Source: Liolophura sinensis
Taxonomy: Eukaryota > Mollusca > Polyplacophora > Chitonida > Chitonidae
Direction: 5' to 3'
NCBI RefSeq assembly: GCF_032854445.1
Contig: NC_088301.1
Coordinates: 15,002,281 to 15,066,280, forward strand
Length of the DNA: 64,000 nt
Numbering within the stretch: the stretch's first letter is position 1; every line of letters begins with the position of its first letter. This document shows positions 25,226 to 36,835 of the stretch, one piece after another. The notes below the pieces were generated by a model. The model did not search any database, was not told where the DNA came from, and was given only the letters and a program-made list of their open reading frames with translations. Position numbers and translations under genes: made by a program.

Positions 25226-25979
25226 TGTTATATGAACGACTGTTGTCAGCTTCTAAATTTAGCTTGCCACTGTTTACATATGCTGAGTTCAGGGCCTGCT
25301 GTCTGTCTCTGCCTTACAATGTTCCAGAATACGCTCAGTTCGGAGCCTGTTTGTTTACAACAAGTGGTCAAGAATTTTCTTATTCTAGAAAATTCCACCA
25401 GTCTATATAAGACCTATGGAAGCAGGTCAAGGAGAAGAAAGGAGAATTATTGAGAGTTTTTGATGCTTTCGCTGTGTATTACTTTAGCAGGCCTTTTGTG
25501 CTCAATTTTGGTGTCTTTATGGCCTCTGGCTTTGTTATATCATATCTCCGCCGAGCACTTGTTCAGTCTGAACTTGTATATTTAATTTGTGCTCTTGTGT
25601 ACACAGTGCTTACTAGTACACGGACCCTGTGTGTGGAATGCTGTACATTTCGTCATGCACTCAGTTATACTGTGGATTTTCCCTCTTATAAATATTGCCT
25701 CTGTGCAATTTTTAAGCATTGTGGAGTATATGTGTCCCTTTGGACTTGACACCGTTGTACATGTAAGTACTTTAGTATTTGTATAGATACTGCTATCCTT
25801 TCCTGTTAAACTTAAGTACTTTAGTTTTTTTGTAAAAGTTTCGTTATCTGTTCTTGTTAAACGTAATAAATTGTTGTAAAATAAAATCTGCTGGTTTTGG
25901 TTACTTTTTTGTGCGGCTAAACTGTCGTGTATTTCGAACAAGCCATCTCTTTATAATACAGACAATTTGGGTCGTAACA
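25226..25979 (+). mobile_element. Solo LTR of an LTR retrotransposon
   Basis: A 754-bp element bounded by TGTTATATGA at the left and GTCGTAACA at the right (TGTTA/TAACA inverted ends). It is flanked by perfect 5-bp direct repeats ACCAG at 25,221-25,225 and 25,980-25,984. The paralogous unit T6 shows the empty site with a single ACCAG at 35,332-35,336. A TATA box (CTATATAAG) lies near 25,404-25,412 and AATAAA-type signals near 25,865-25,886, as expected of an LTR promoter and poly-A region. There is no gag or pol sequence, so this is a solo LTR left by LTR-LTR recombination. The open frames inside it are not genes. The superfamily is undetermined; 5-bp duplications fit Gypsy, BEL or Copia. Confidence 0.9.
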
Positions 25980-27462
25980 ACCAGATACCAGCGAAGGCAG
26001 CTTCAGGAGACAGGACTAGATTAATGAAGCGGAAGTCATTGATTAGTGGCATTAGCTGAAGATGATGGTATGCCCACTAGACAGTTCCGTTAATTTTGGA
26101 AAGAAAAAACGTTGGACGTGTATTTCTCGCCTTCCCCATTCTCATTGTCGTATATTCCCGAGTTTATACGAGCAAAGGGCCTGGAGGTAAAAAGATCCAT
26201 TACCTTGAAAACGGAAATAAGTGTCCTGGGTTTCTCTGCTTATTTCTGGCGTCTGCTGATGTTTATAGTTGTCTGGTTCTGATGTCGTGTAGTGATTTTC
26301 CCATTAAAGGATCTGGCGTGATGAAACTGGAATACGCCCCTTTGCAAGACACTGTTTACCTCAAAGAGCGAAACTGACTATTGCTGTGGCTGACAGCTCT
26401 CAAACCTCTTCGCAAGGCACTTTTTGGGGTTGTCTTTTACTTTTCTTTTTCCCATTTTTTTGAGGACGGCGTTATGCACACATCAAATACAGTCAAACGT
26501 AGCCTTACAATTTCACTACATGTTATGCTGAGTATCATAAGTTATTGACAGATATCCGTATTTTCTCTCAGTAAGGATTCATACATATACATGTGGTGTC
26601 CACGTACATGTCCACATACATGTTACGTGTTAGCGTACTTCAACAATTATCTATTCTAATTGACGGTAACACTTGTTTTATACAATTTGGCCTTTCTTTT
26701 TTTCACTCGCACTAACATGTTTCCAAAGAAGACAGAAAGAATTCTTTCGTTTAGTGATATGTGTTCTTCATAGAGGTATCATTATTTTACCGTACCATAA
26801 TTGATCCACTTCGGTAGAAATACGGAATTTAACTTTGCTAGAATATGAGGGAGCTGATCATGTTATAACGTTTGATAGAGAGTAAAAAATACATAATTGA
26901 AAGTTTGGGTAAAAGTATATTTCTGATTAAGGCCAATTTTCATAATCTAAATTTAGAACACCCATTTCATACAAGAAATGACGTTTTCAATGGAAAATGC
27001 AGTTTTGGTGGGTAACCAACTGACTCTTCCATGGCCATGGAAATTGACAGAATGATTCAGTGATTTTGAGATTTTCATTTTCTTATCGTGCCTATCTACG
27101 ACATATCCCTTGGCTCTTATTCCTATACCATAAATGGATTTCACAATATTTCAGTTTGGAATGAGGAAATGGTTTCACATCATTTCACAAAAATAAGGCC
27201 CACAAAATCCACTTGATGACTTAATGGGTTAACTGCACCTTTTGAAAATAGTACTACACAAATTTTAAATAAACTTTTTCCTTGTACCTCCGATCGGCTT
27301 ATTTCAGTTTTTTTCTTTCTGTAATTTTTCCTTATACGGATTGGCTCCTGTTGCATGACAACGTTAGCAGAGTCGACAACTTTATTAGTAACAGAAAAAG
27401 CAGTCTTACTGTGTACTTTACAATATATGTACCTTTACTAATCACAGCCTTCCAACTTTCTT

Positions 27463-27744
27463 TACTCTAACACCGGGGGCCTTCGTGGCTCATTTGGTTA
27501 GCGCGCTAGCGAAACTAATGACCCAGAAGCCTTTCAGCAATGCGGTGGCTGTGAGCTCAAGCCCAGGTCATGCTGGTTCCCTCTCCAGTCGTTAGTTGGA
27601 AGCTCTAGCAGCAATCAGCCGATGGTCGTGGGTTTTCACCTGGTTTTTCTCCCGCCATAATGCTGGCCGCCATCGTATACGTGACATATTCTTGAGTAGG
27701 GCGTAAGATACCAATCAAATCAATAAATGAAATAAATACTCTAA
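27463..27744 (+). mobile_element. S1 tRNA-derived SINE, complete copy
   Basis: The body spans 27,471-27,736. The tRNA-like head has an A-box-like GTGGCTCATTTGGTTAGCGC and a B-box-like GAGCTCAAGCCC, so it would have been a Pol III transcript. The body (CGATGGTCGTGGGTTT, CATAATGCTGGCCGCC) and 3' end (ATATTCTTGAG, ATACCAATC, AAATAAAT tail) define the family. Flanking 8-bp direct repeats TACTCTAA lie at 27,463-27,470 and 27,737-27,744. This is the only copy in the window with an intact A-box region. Confidence 0.9.
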
Positions 27745-28479
27745 AGGTGAGCGCCTAGCCAGGCAGCAAAAGTGCAAATTTTAAAGCCTTTGATATGACC
27801 CCGACTCGGGTTTGATCCCGGAAAAAGATGTTTTCTTATACACACTAACTGGTTGATTGCTGCAGTCTTCCCTTTTCCTTTTTACCCATAGCTGCACACA
27901 GAAGACATACGTTACGAAGTAGAATTCCCATCATAACAGTTTCTACACGCCGTTCTAAGCTGGACAGGAGAAAAACTGACCTGGAGCAGGCTGTGATACT
28001 TACGAAAAACATTTAAATCCTGCATTTGTTTTTCTAATTAAAGGTCACAAGATGGTTAAAGTGAAAATTATACAAGACTTCGTTCAAGCATTGTCTCAAA
28101 ATGATGACACTTTATAACCGATACCCTAACTCAGTACACTAGAATCTGGAAGTCACGCTCTTTTCATCCCACTTGAGATGTAATAAACTTACTTTGATCT
28201 CTGCTAAAGGTCAGTGAGAAGTCCTTTTTATACTTAGATTTCAAAGAATTGGAGGTGGGAATGTACTTACATACACAGAAACATGGAAAAATTGGATAAG
28301 CCAGCTAAGGAAGTCTAGGGTCAATAATCTTTGCGTCAATTGATACTGTGGTTAGACAGCATTAACACACCATTTCAAGATATGTTTTTACCGATACGAT
28401 GGCAATCGGATTTGTTGGGTGAAGAAAACAGGAGTGTCTGGGGGTAATCACCAATCTTTGACATTTTACTGAGGAACTT

Positions 28480-28740
28480 CATGGACTACGAATTTGAATT
28501 TTGATATGGAATTCATGCCCGGAATATCCACTGTTTGCCCGGCATCATTGAAACCAGATGATCGCTTCTCTCTCTTGTGTGTTATCGTCTTTATTTCTTA
28601 TTTGTATAATTACGTACATACCTTTGTCTTTGGGAGCTAGTGTTAAACGTTGTTTTGGAATTGGATCTTGCGATTAACGACATTGAAACGCCCTTTTACA
28701 GACTACGAATGGTATATGAATGTCGGACATGGCGCTTATA
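28480..28740 (-). repeat. R1 repeat inserted in array unit T4
   Basis: Aligns with R1 at 6,130-6,310: the CATCATTGAAAC, CTTCTCTC, ACATACCTTTG and ACATTGAAACGCCC segments occur in the same order. T1 at about 16,058 lacks it: GAGGAACTT joins directly to TTTGTCACTC there, whereas here the two halves are 261 bp apart. R1 therefore behaves as an insertion. Confidence 0.65.
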
Positions 28741-31700
28741 TTTGTCTCTCGTGACGATGCACAACATTTTGTATACAATGTAAACTAGGTTTACTCCTCA
28801 GAACACAACAGAAACAAATCAGCTGGAAGAAGAAAGCTTACAAGGCGAGAATGTATTAACCGATGACAGACGTATATCCGATAAGTAATCAAAGATCTTC
28901 CTTTGGAAGCATAATTTCCATTTAAGCCGAAATCCAATCATGTCTCTTTTCACCATCGCTTAAAAACAAAACGCATTGTCCATTGTTTTGTTTTGCATGT
29001 TTGCAACGGTGGCCGGTCGCGTGTTTGAGATATGTTCGTGGACATGAGTCAGATTTAAAGACTCCGTGTGACGTCTTAAGGAATATGTTATTTGTCTGAT
29101 TTTTACATCATCAATGCAGTTTTTAAACAGATAATTTTGTCGGTGATTTTAGTATGCCTCTACTGTCTAGCTTCCAATTCTTCTGTATACGAAAGAATGA
29201 TAAGGCATTCAAATTGAATTTATTCAAATCTACTAGAATCGATTAAAGGAAAAGACCTCCATAAATCGAAGTAGACATCACTTATAAGGCCACTTAAAAC
29301 CAACCATAAATATAAGTTCATTATCTTTTTTAGATTTTTGTGAGGAGATTTAAAGGCGTTCAAATGTTTAAATTCTAACGTGGGTTTCATGGACCATACT
29401 ATCAGACCCTGAATGTTGCAATAACTCCCTTTACCCGTGAGTAAAACATTACCTATGTAAAGTTCTAAAATTTGTTTTTTTCTGGTGAACAAGAAAAAAA
29501 GAAGATATGATGTGAGAGTTTCTAGACACTGTCAGTTAATCTCATAAAGCCCACCATAAAAATCAAATATTTGCTGGGCTTTCAATACGCTTCAAAAAAT
29601 TCTTTAAAAAAATCAAAACAAATATATTTTAATGCCTAGTTTTCAGTTGTCTGAATGATGAACCTTACTTCATATTTTAGGTTTTCTTTTACTTAAACTC
29701 TTTTCTAATGTCTTGGTATGACGTTATGCAACAATCAGAACTAGCATTGATCCAAGTTGTGTTATTTTCTTGTAGAACCCCTGGATAAAAACTGGTGTAA
29801 TGTGGTGTTATGTAATCAGACAATATTCTCTTTCAGACCCCTTGTAGTCACAAACATAACAAAAACAAGAAAATAATCCATAAACTTCACTGGATACCCG
29901 CATCGGCAGCTTCAGAGGACATGATTGGACGCGGAAGACATTGACTGCTGGCATTAGCTACGGATAATGGCGTCTTCACTAAACAATTGCGTTAATTGTC
30001 GTTCTCGCCGTTAACACTCTCATTGTCACCGTTCCCGAGTTTATAGCGGCAAAGGAGCTAGGGGTAAAAGGATCCATTAACTTGAAAACGGAAATATGTA
30101 TCCTGTGTTGCCTAACTTTCTTTTATCTGCATTGTCGTTTTTGGTTGTCTGGCTGTTCTGTCAATTAGTTTTTCTGGTGGCTAATGCAGGTCAAACAAGA
30201 AAATAAAATCTCAAGTAAACTCAATCATGGAATTTTATTTTCAAATACTTATTTTCTTTAACTATTCCCATTACGAAAATTTCAATTATATGATTAGACT
30301 GTATCAAGTCCGTAGCCCGCCAAGCCTGCATGATGACCCAATGGTATAACTGCATATTTTGAGCAATACATTTTGAGACTGTTATTACACATTATTATTT
30401 TAGGACTTTTTCATAGTTCTTCTGATATCCTTACTCCTATTTTTCTTCCTGTAACTTTTTAAAAATATGATCTACTGACTAATCTTGCAACTACTGATTA
30501 GTCTACATAGCACCACAGATGTAGTAGAGTTGACAACTTTATCAGTCTTATACAGATGACAGACATCCTGTCATAGCTTTATTGGTCGTCATGAATACTA
30601 CATCTACTAGTCCAAACCGTTTTTACTTGTTACGGATTCCTTGCCGATAAAACTTACCAGTCGAGCGAGATTTTTGGATACCCGTAGTAATCTGCCTTAA
30701 AAAATTTGAAACACAGCAATTAAAGTCAAACAATGTCCTAATTCATTATAAACAATTTCATAAAAGATATGCTCGATTAAAAGCCGATTTTGCTTCCTCA
30801 CATCAGTCAGGATTAGAGAACTTTGATATGTCATGTTACCGAAATTAGAAAAAGGTGGGACTTTTAAAGCTGTGTACCTGCATATTCTTATAAACTTTGA
30901 GGGCATGTGTCATTGTGCCTCATCGTCAGTTGACGGTAGTATGTCATCGAGTAATTACGGAAATCCATCCTATAACATCAGCATATGTCTAAATGTGATG
31001 ACTTGCATGGTATTTATACTCAGGACAAATGTCTTCACCAAGTGACCTTGCCGACGGGTGACAGTGTTACATCTTCGTAAAAACATCTTACTCCCAATCT
31101 GATCACATCCTTAATTCACATCCCACTTACATCTTAATCAGGGCCTTAGTTTCAAACCTATTCACATCTTAATCAAATCTTTACTGTACATCCTACCTAC
31201 ATCTTGATCCCAATTCCGTCTTAATCAATGTTTACGTGAGAAATACCGATGCTACGAGGAATATGCTTGAAAGGCAATAATTGCTCAAAACTTCCAGACC
31301 ATAGCTCTGATGAACCATATACACAAGAAACCAAGTGTACTCGTCGTTGTCTAGACTGGCATCCTGCCTGTCTGAGCCTGACTTCCTACACACACCTAAT
31401 ACAGACCAGGAAACGGGAACACATGAATCATTTTGTTTCAGGCTAAATAGGAATACATCCGAGTTTGACCTCCAGACCTTTCCGCCAAAGCCTGGAGCAG
31501 TTGATTGATTGCTTGATATATCAATTAACAAAATGATTGATAAGGGACTCAGTGTGTGCATACCATGTGACAGGTCAATATTACCACCATCTGTAAAACA
31601 GATGGTAAATGACGTTTACATTACTTTGTGTCATTTATGAAAACACCGTGTGTTTCTCTGCAGCCTCGCTGGATTTTTTTTCTTACTTGATCAGTAAATT

Positions 31701-32422
31701 GACAGATTGCTATGATTAAGAAATCTTGCCTACGCCAAATGTTCCTGTTGGAGCGCATGGAGGGAAAGCCTATGGTGTTGAGTATCCAGTTTAGTCTGTT
31801 GTACAGATTGTCGTTCCAGCGCTTTACTCGGTAAGTGGACAAATTGACATATTAGAGCACCATTCCAGAACAAAAAAGCTTCCTTATATACAGTAAAAGT
31901 TTAATTGCTGAAGTCTTATTTCTTTCTCGATTTTATCCTTAGCTATATACAGAAGACCTATGCGATACAATAAAGTATTCCCATTCGAACAGTTTATACA
32001 TCCCGTTCTTAGCTGGACACAAGAAAGCCTGGCCTGAGACAAGCTGTGATACTGGCAGAAACATTTAAATTCTTCATTTCCTTTTCTAATTAAAGGTCAA
32101 AAGATCGGGAAAGTATAAATAATGGAAAACTTCGGGTATTGTCAAAGAATGATGCCAGTTTTTAACAGAAACCCTAACTCAACAGACAACAAGCTGGAAG
32201 TCAAATAAAATCTTTTCGTCCCATTTGAAAAGAAATACATATAACCTACTTTGGTCTCCCCCTGTACGTCAGCGAAAAGTCATTTTTATATCTAGATGTC
32301 AATAAGAAAGCGATGGGAGTGTGATTACAAGCAGGGATACATGGAAAAAATTGCATAAGTCAGTTAGAAAAATCTAGGGACAGGAATCTTTGCTTTGTGG
32401 TACTTTGTTTACGCAGCGTTCA

Positions 32423-32779
32423 CACAATCTGACTGACCGGCCAATATAGCAGAGTTGGTAGAGCGCCCACTTCTGAAGCGGTGGATTCAGGGTCAATCCT
32501 GTGTCGAGTCACACCTAATACCCTAAAAGAGGTAGTTGTAACTTCCTTGCTTGGCGTTCAGCATGAAGGGGATAGTGCCACGACTGGTTGACCCGTATCA
32601 AATTAGAGGCTGGTGCGGGGCGGCTTACTTGCCTTCGGTAAGGCCTCTCAGTGAAGCAGCACTAGATAAAAGAGCAATGAAAATTCGCCCTGCAACAAGG
32701 AGGCACATTCTAAGGATTCCTTCGTCGTCAAATGACTGAAAAATTGTCAAGTACGACTTACTCACTCACAATATGATTG
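32423..32779 (+). mobile_element. S2 tRNA-derived SINE, duplicate of the 22-kb copy
   Basis: The body spans 32,436-32,766. It has the same head, body and tail as the 22,327 copy and lies at the homologous site. Flanks are CACAATCTGACTG and CACAATATGATTG. It was carried here by duplication of the host segment, not by a new insertion. Confidence 0.9.
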
Positions 32780-33380
32780 TCGAGTCGACAAGTAAGAAAA
32801 TAAAACTTGAACTATTTCATGCGATTGTTGCACGTATCATGTGGGCGCCGTTTGTAAAATTGTTTTGACCTATATTTATTCCACTTTGTGAATTCGACTC
32901 GTCTCTACCACAAATGACATCTTGTGTGCCCACCTTAACACACAAGACCAGCACCGACTTTATTATTTATTTACTAGCCTATATTTATGATGAAGTGATC
33001 CATTTCTACCCACACATACTCGTCTCCTCCCCTCTCCCAATGCTGGCTTGGCGCGGCTTGTAATTCAAGTAATAGTGAAAGATTACCTATAGGCGAAGAG
33101 CAGTGTTTTTCACCGGCTGGGCCCAGATACTTTTACTCACAAACCTGACCACAATCGTATAAGTAAAACAACCCAATTAAATTAAGAAACCATAAATTAT
33201 ATTACATCAGGTTGAGAAGTAAGGTTATTTACCGTTATATTACGGTGTATAGCGAAATTAAAATGTAGCAGAAGGCATTAACTATAAACCCATAAAACAC
33301 AACAGTCCATCGCGTAGACCTAAAGTCTTTTTATGTTACGTGTTGTGTAGTTTGATCGGTCAAATCACTGATGTAATATA

Positions 33381-34571
33381 CTGAAACGCATTATAAAGAC
33401 ACGAGAGATAAGAAGTGAAATTGATTCTAAGCATAATTTATTTTGGCTATGTAGTGCATTCACACTTACATACGTCAGTTACGTAATAGTAATGACAACT
33501 GTCATTGGAAAGCACAAAATCTTGGTGTAGAGGAAAGGGCACACACAAGAGGTCCAAAAACAAAGTCAGCACGGGGTAGGACCACCCCTGTTTTCATGTA
33601 CAACGCCTTTTAATGCGCAACGCCTTCTCATGGACACTGTCAATCTTTGGATAACAGCCTACAGTGTGCTACGCCACTCATATTGTGGGACAAGCGGTAG
33701 ATGTCTAACGTTGGTGATTTGAAGGTCGTCGTAAAATGCGCCATCCCCGGTAAACCCACATGTGTTTGACGGGCAATAGTTCGGGAGGTACGGCAGGCCA
33801 TGACACAACAGGTACATTATACATTATTCTGTGCCAGGAAGTCCATAGAAGCACGTACTGTATGTGCTCGTACGTTGTCCTGTTGGAAAGTATGCAGGTC
33901 TTGGTGTTGACGGAAACAGGTGAGAACGAGAAGTCTTAAAACAGCGTCCTTGTAGTAAACTGCATTAACATGACCAGTGCATACATGGAGCAGTGTTCTG
34001 TGATGTAAAGTGATACCGTCCCCAAACCATCGATCAGTCTGCACAACACAATGATTGCGATAACGTTCACCACAGCGACGCCAGACACGTATACTTCCGT
34101 TGGCGTTCCTGAGTTGGAATCTGGATTTGTTAGAGAAGAGAACGCGATACCAGCGTCGAAGTAACCGTTAGCTGTGCCTCAACGACCACTGTAGATGTCT
34201 ACGGTACGTCCCGTGTTCTGACACCGCTGGTTCAGTCTTGTGATGGTACTGCAGTGATATCCACAATAGCGGCATTGCGTTCTCAGTGCTGTTCCGCTGC
34301 TGCAGGGATTATGCGGATAGCCTTCGTATACTTTCCATTTATACCCCATTTCTGCACCCAGAAGAAATGACACTTAAAATTTTTTGGGCTTTTCAGGAGT
34401 AAAGACATGTTTTCAGTCCTGTTCCTTGTTGGGTTTTGGTGACGACTCACACAAATACTATCAAACCTGTCAACATCATTAACTCCTAACCATGGAGATG
34501 TCCGTTGTTATTCTCAAACTATCATCATATTTTCATGGATTTATGTTGGTGCCTTTTTCACGCGGTCAGTG
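33381..34571 (-). mobile_element. Tc1-like DNA transposon, copy B
   Basis: Same TA target (33,379-33,380 and 34,572-34,573), same imperfect terminal inverted repeats and about the same length as copy A at 23,274. It was copied by segment duplication. Sampled parts look about 98% identical to copy A. Confidence 0.85.
33567..34375 (-). pseudogene. Tc1-like transposase pseudogene, copy B
   Basis: The minus strand shows the N-terminal remnant at 34,179-34,373 (STITRLNQRCQNTGRT followed by a GR motif, the end of the helix-turn-helix half), then a deletion, then FSNKSRF and the DDE half. The second catalytic Asp is kept (QQDN; codon 33,877-33,879), unlike copy A. The first is Asn and the third Lys (33,765-33,767), as in copy A. 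A frameshift follows MDFLAQNN. The shared Asn and Lys show that the element was already dead before the segment duplicated. Confidence 0.87.
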
Positions 34572-34583
34572 TATAGTTAAATA

Positions 34584-34795
34584 CGTCTATACAGCATAGA
34601 GAGTAAAACCAGAGCACCGACGACAATGTGATAGCCGGAAAATGGTCAGACATAACCAGTGACTTACGGCTTCCTATCAATTTACCTCGAACAGGGTTTT
34701 CTTCTAACTGTTCCTGCAAGTGTTTAAAAAATAGTAAATTACACGTCCCGTGGCCCCAAGGCTTAATCCGAATTAGTTAATAACACTCGTCACTG
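34584..34795 (+). repeat. R2 repeat within array unit T5
   Basis: GCATAGAGAGTAAAACCAGA and the following Q-type sequence match 24,481-24,690 at the homologous position. Confidence 0.7.
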
Positions 34796-35124
34796 ACGTT
34801 GTGATAATTGCACGCTGAACAACTGACACTGGTGTTTTACGGCCTATTCAGGCACATTTCGTTTCTAGATAAGGTTTCTGCTCCATGCGGAGGGTTGGAA
34901 TAGACAGAGCAAGAAAAGAAGAGCACACTAACAGATAGTGGCGGCTAAGCTGGTGAAGTAAGGCTGAAACAGTAGAGGCAGCGGTAGGATTCTAGCGCGT
35001 CAGCTCGTTGGTCAAGGGTTAGCTGTGTACATTTCAACATAATTGCAGTTCAAGGTTGAGGGCTTGAAGCAACACTTACCGTTTTTTCTCATTATTTAGT
35101 GCGATCATGTGTTGACATAAGGGA

Positions 35125-36835
35125 AAATTCTTCACCATAAAGTTATGAGGCAATCAGAATTATAATCGGTCCTGGCTGTGTTGTTCTGTTGTTGAACCCA
35201 TTAATTAGTACTGATGTAATTCTGTGTTGTATAAAAAGACAATACTCTCTTCACTTGTAAAACCAAACAAGAGAAAAGCCACACTTTATCCAGTTCAGAT
35301 ATGTTCACCAGAAAAATGATCTATAAACTGCACCAGATTCCAGCGAAGGCAGCTTCAGGAGACAGGACTAGATTCATGAAGCAGAAGGCATTGATTAGTG
35401 GCATTAGCTGAAGATAATGGTATGCCCACTAGACAGTTCCTTTAATGGTGGAAAGAAAAACGTTGGACGTGTATTACTCGCCGTCCCCATTCCCATTGTC
35501 ACATATTCCCGAGTTTATACGAGCAAAGGGCCTGGAGGTAAAAAGATCCATTACCTTAAAAACCGTGGGAAGGTCTGCAGCAACCAGCGGATGGTCGTGG
35601 GTTTCCCCCGGACACTGCCCGGTTTCCTCCAACCAAAATGCTGGCCGCTATCGTATAAGGGAAATATTCTGGAGTACGGCGTAAAAACCAATCAAATAAA
35701 TAAATAAATAAAATACCTTGAAAAGTGAAATAAGTATCCTGTGTTTTCCTGCTTATTTCTTGCGTCTGCTGATGTTTATGGTTGTCTGGTTCCGATGTCA
35801 TGTAGTGCTTTTCCCATTAAAGGATCTGGTGTGGTGAAACTGGAATACGGGCCCTTTGTAAGACACTGTTTACCTCAAAGAGCGAAGCTGACTATTGCTG
35901 TGGCTGACAGCTCTCAAACCTCTGCGCCAGGCACTTTTCGGGGTTCTCTTTTACTTTTCTTTTCCCATTTTCTTGAGGACGGCGTTATAGCAAACCAAGT
36001 ACAGTCTAACGTGGCCTTACAATTTCACTACATATTATGCTGATTATCATAAGTTATTGACAGATGTCCATATTTTCTCTCAAGAAGGATTCATACATAT
36101 ACTTTTGGTTGCCACATGTTACGTGTTAGCGTACTTTAACAGTTATCTATTCTAATTGACGGCAACACTTTTTTATTACAATTTGGCCTTTGTTTTCTTC
36201 ACTCGCACTGACATGTTTCCAAAGAAGAAAGAAATAATTCCTTCTTTTAGTGCTATCTGTTCTTCACAGTGGCATCATTATTTCACCGTACCATAACTTA
36301 TCCACTTCGGTAGAAATACGGAATTTAACTTTGCTAGAATATGAGAGAGCTGATCATGTTATAACGTTAATGTCTCACATATAAAGACAAACATGAACAT
36401 AACCAAAACTTTGACAAAGAGTAAAAAATACATAATTGAAAGTTTGAGTAAATATATATATTTCTGATTACGGCCAAATTCATAATCTAAATTTAGAACA
36501 CCCATTACATACAAGAAATGACGTTTTCAATGGAAAATGCAGTTTTGGTGGGTAACCAACTGACTCTTCTCTGGCCATGGAAATTCACAGAAAGATTCAG
36601 TGATTTTGAGATTTTCATTTTCTTATCGTGCCTACCTACGACACATTAAAGATTACTGAAATAATATTCTCAAAAATGCTTTTCTTTCTGGTGAACATCA
36701 ATTAAAAGGTGATTTGACGTCAGAGTTCCTAGACACTGTAAGTAAATCTCATAAAACCCACCATAGAATTGACATATTTGAATGGTTTTCAACACTCTTC
36801 AAAAAATTCTAAAAAAAAAAAAAAATCAAAGTATT
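35125..36835 (+). repeat. Long array unit T6 (P and V blocks)
   Basis: Aligns with T4 at 25,036-27,120, but lacks the solo LTR and has an S1 SINE that T4 lacks. The end at 36,660-36,835 matches 29,460-29,640, so the 2.3 kb present between these points in T4 is missing here. A 15-base poly-A run lies at about 36,810. Confidence 0.8.
35552..35724 (+). mobile_element. S1 SINE, 5'-truncated, with 11-bp target-site duplication
   Basis: The body spans 35,563-35,713: CCGTGGGAAGGTCTGCAG, GGATGGTCGTGGGTTTC, GCCCGGTTTCCTCC and the 3' end with an AAATAAATAAATAAAT tail. Flanks are TACCTTAAAAA (35,552-35,562) and TACCTTGAAAA (35,714-35,724). Unit T4 at about 26,200 shows the empty site. The insertion postdates the T4/T6 duplication. 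Confidence 0.92.

Larger units (their letters stand above)
25036..29640 (+). repeat. Long array unit T4 (P, V, partial M, lead-in)
   Basis: Block P at 25,036-26,540 matches T6 (35,125-36,050) and is interrupted by a solo LTR. The AT-rich V block to about 27,470 matches 36,050-36,650 and, weakly, 30.3-30.6 kb. A partial M block at 27,830-28,370 matches 17.65, 22.05, 31.9 and 39.05 kb. A lead-in at 28,400-28,850 matches T1 at 16.0 kb. The end at 29,460-29,640 matches 36,660-36,835. Confidence 0.7.
29700..35124 (+). repeat. Long array unit T5 (P, V, M, Q, R2), carries S2 and Tc1
   Basis: Block P starts near GCAACAATCAGAACTAGC (29,728). The V block (30.2-31.1 kb) matches T7 at 37.3-38.2 kb. M, Q and the two insertions match T3. 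The series GATCACATCCTTAATTCACA (31,101) is shared with T1 (17,115) and T7 (38,256). It is the most complete unit apart from T7. Confidence 0.8.

Noticed and set aside
25450-25941. Open frames on both strands at 25.2-25.9 kb
   Set aside because: They lie wholly inside the solo LTR and are not gag or pol.
26096-26377. 93-codon frame in block P of T4, with a related frame in T6
   Set aside because: The amino-acid similarity only reflects nucleotide similarity of the duplicates; T6 is split by a SINE and T1 and T8 are frameshifted.
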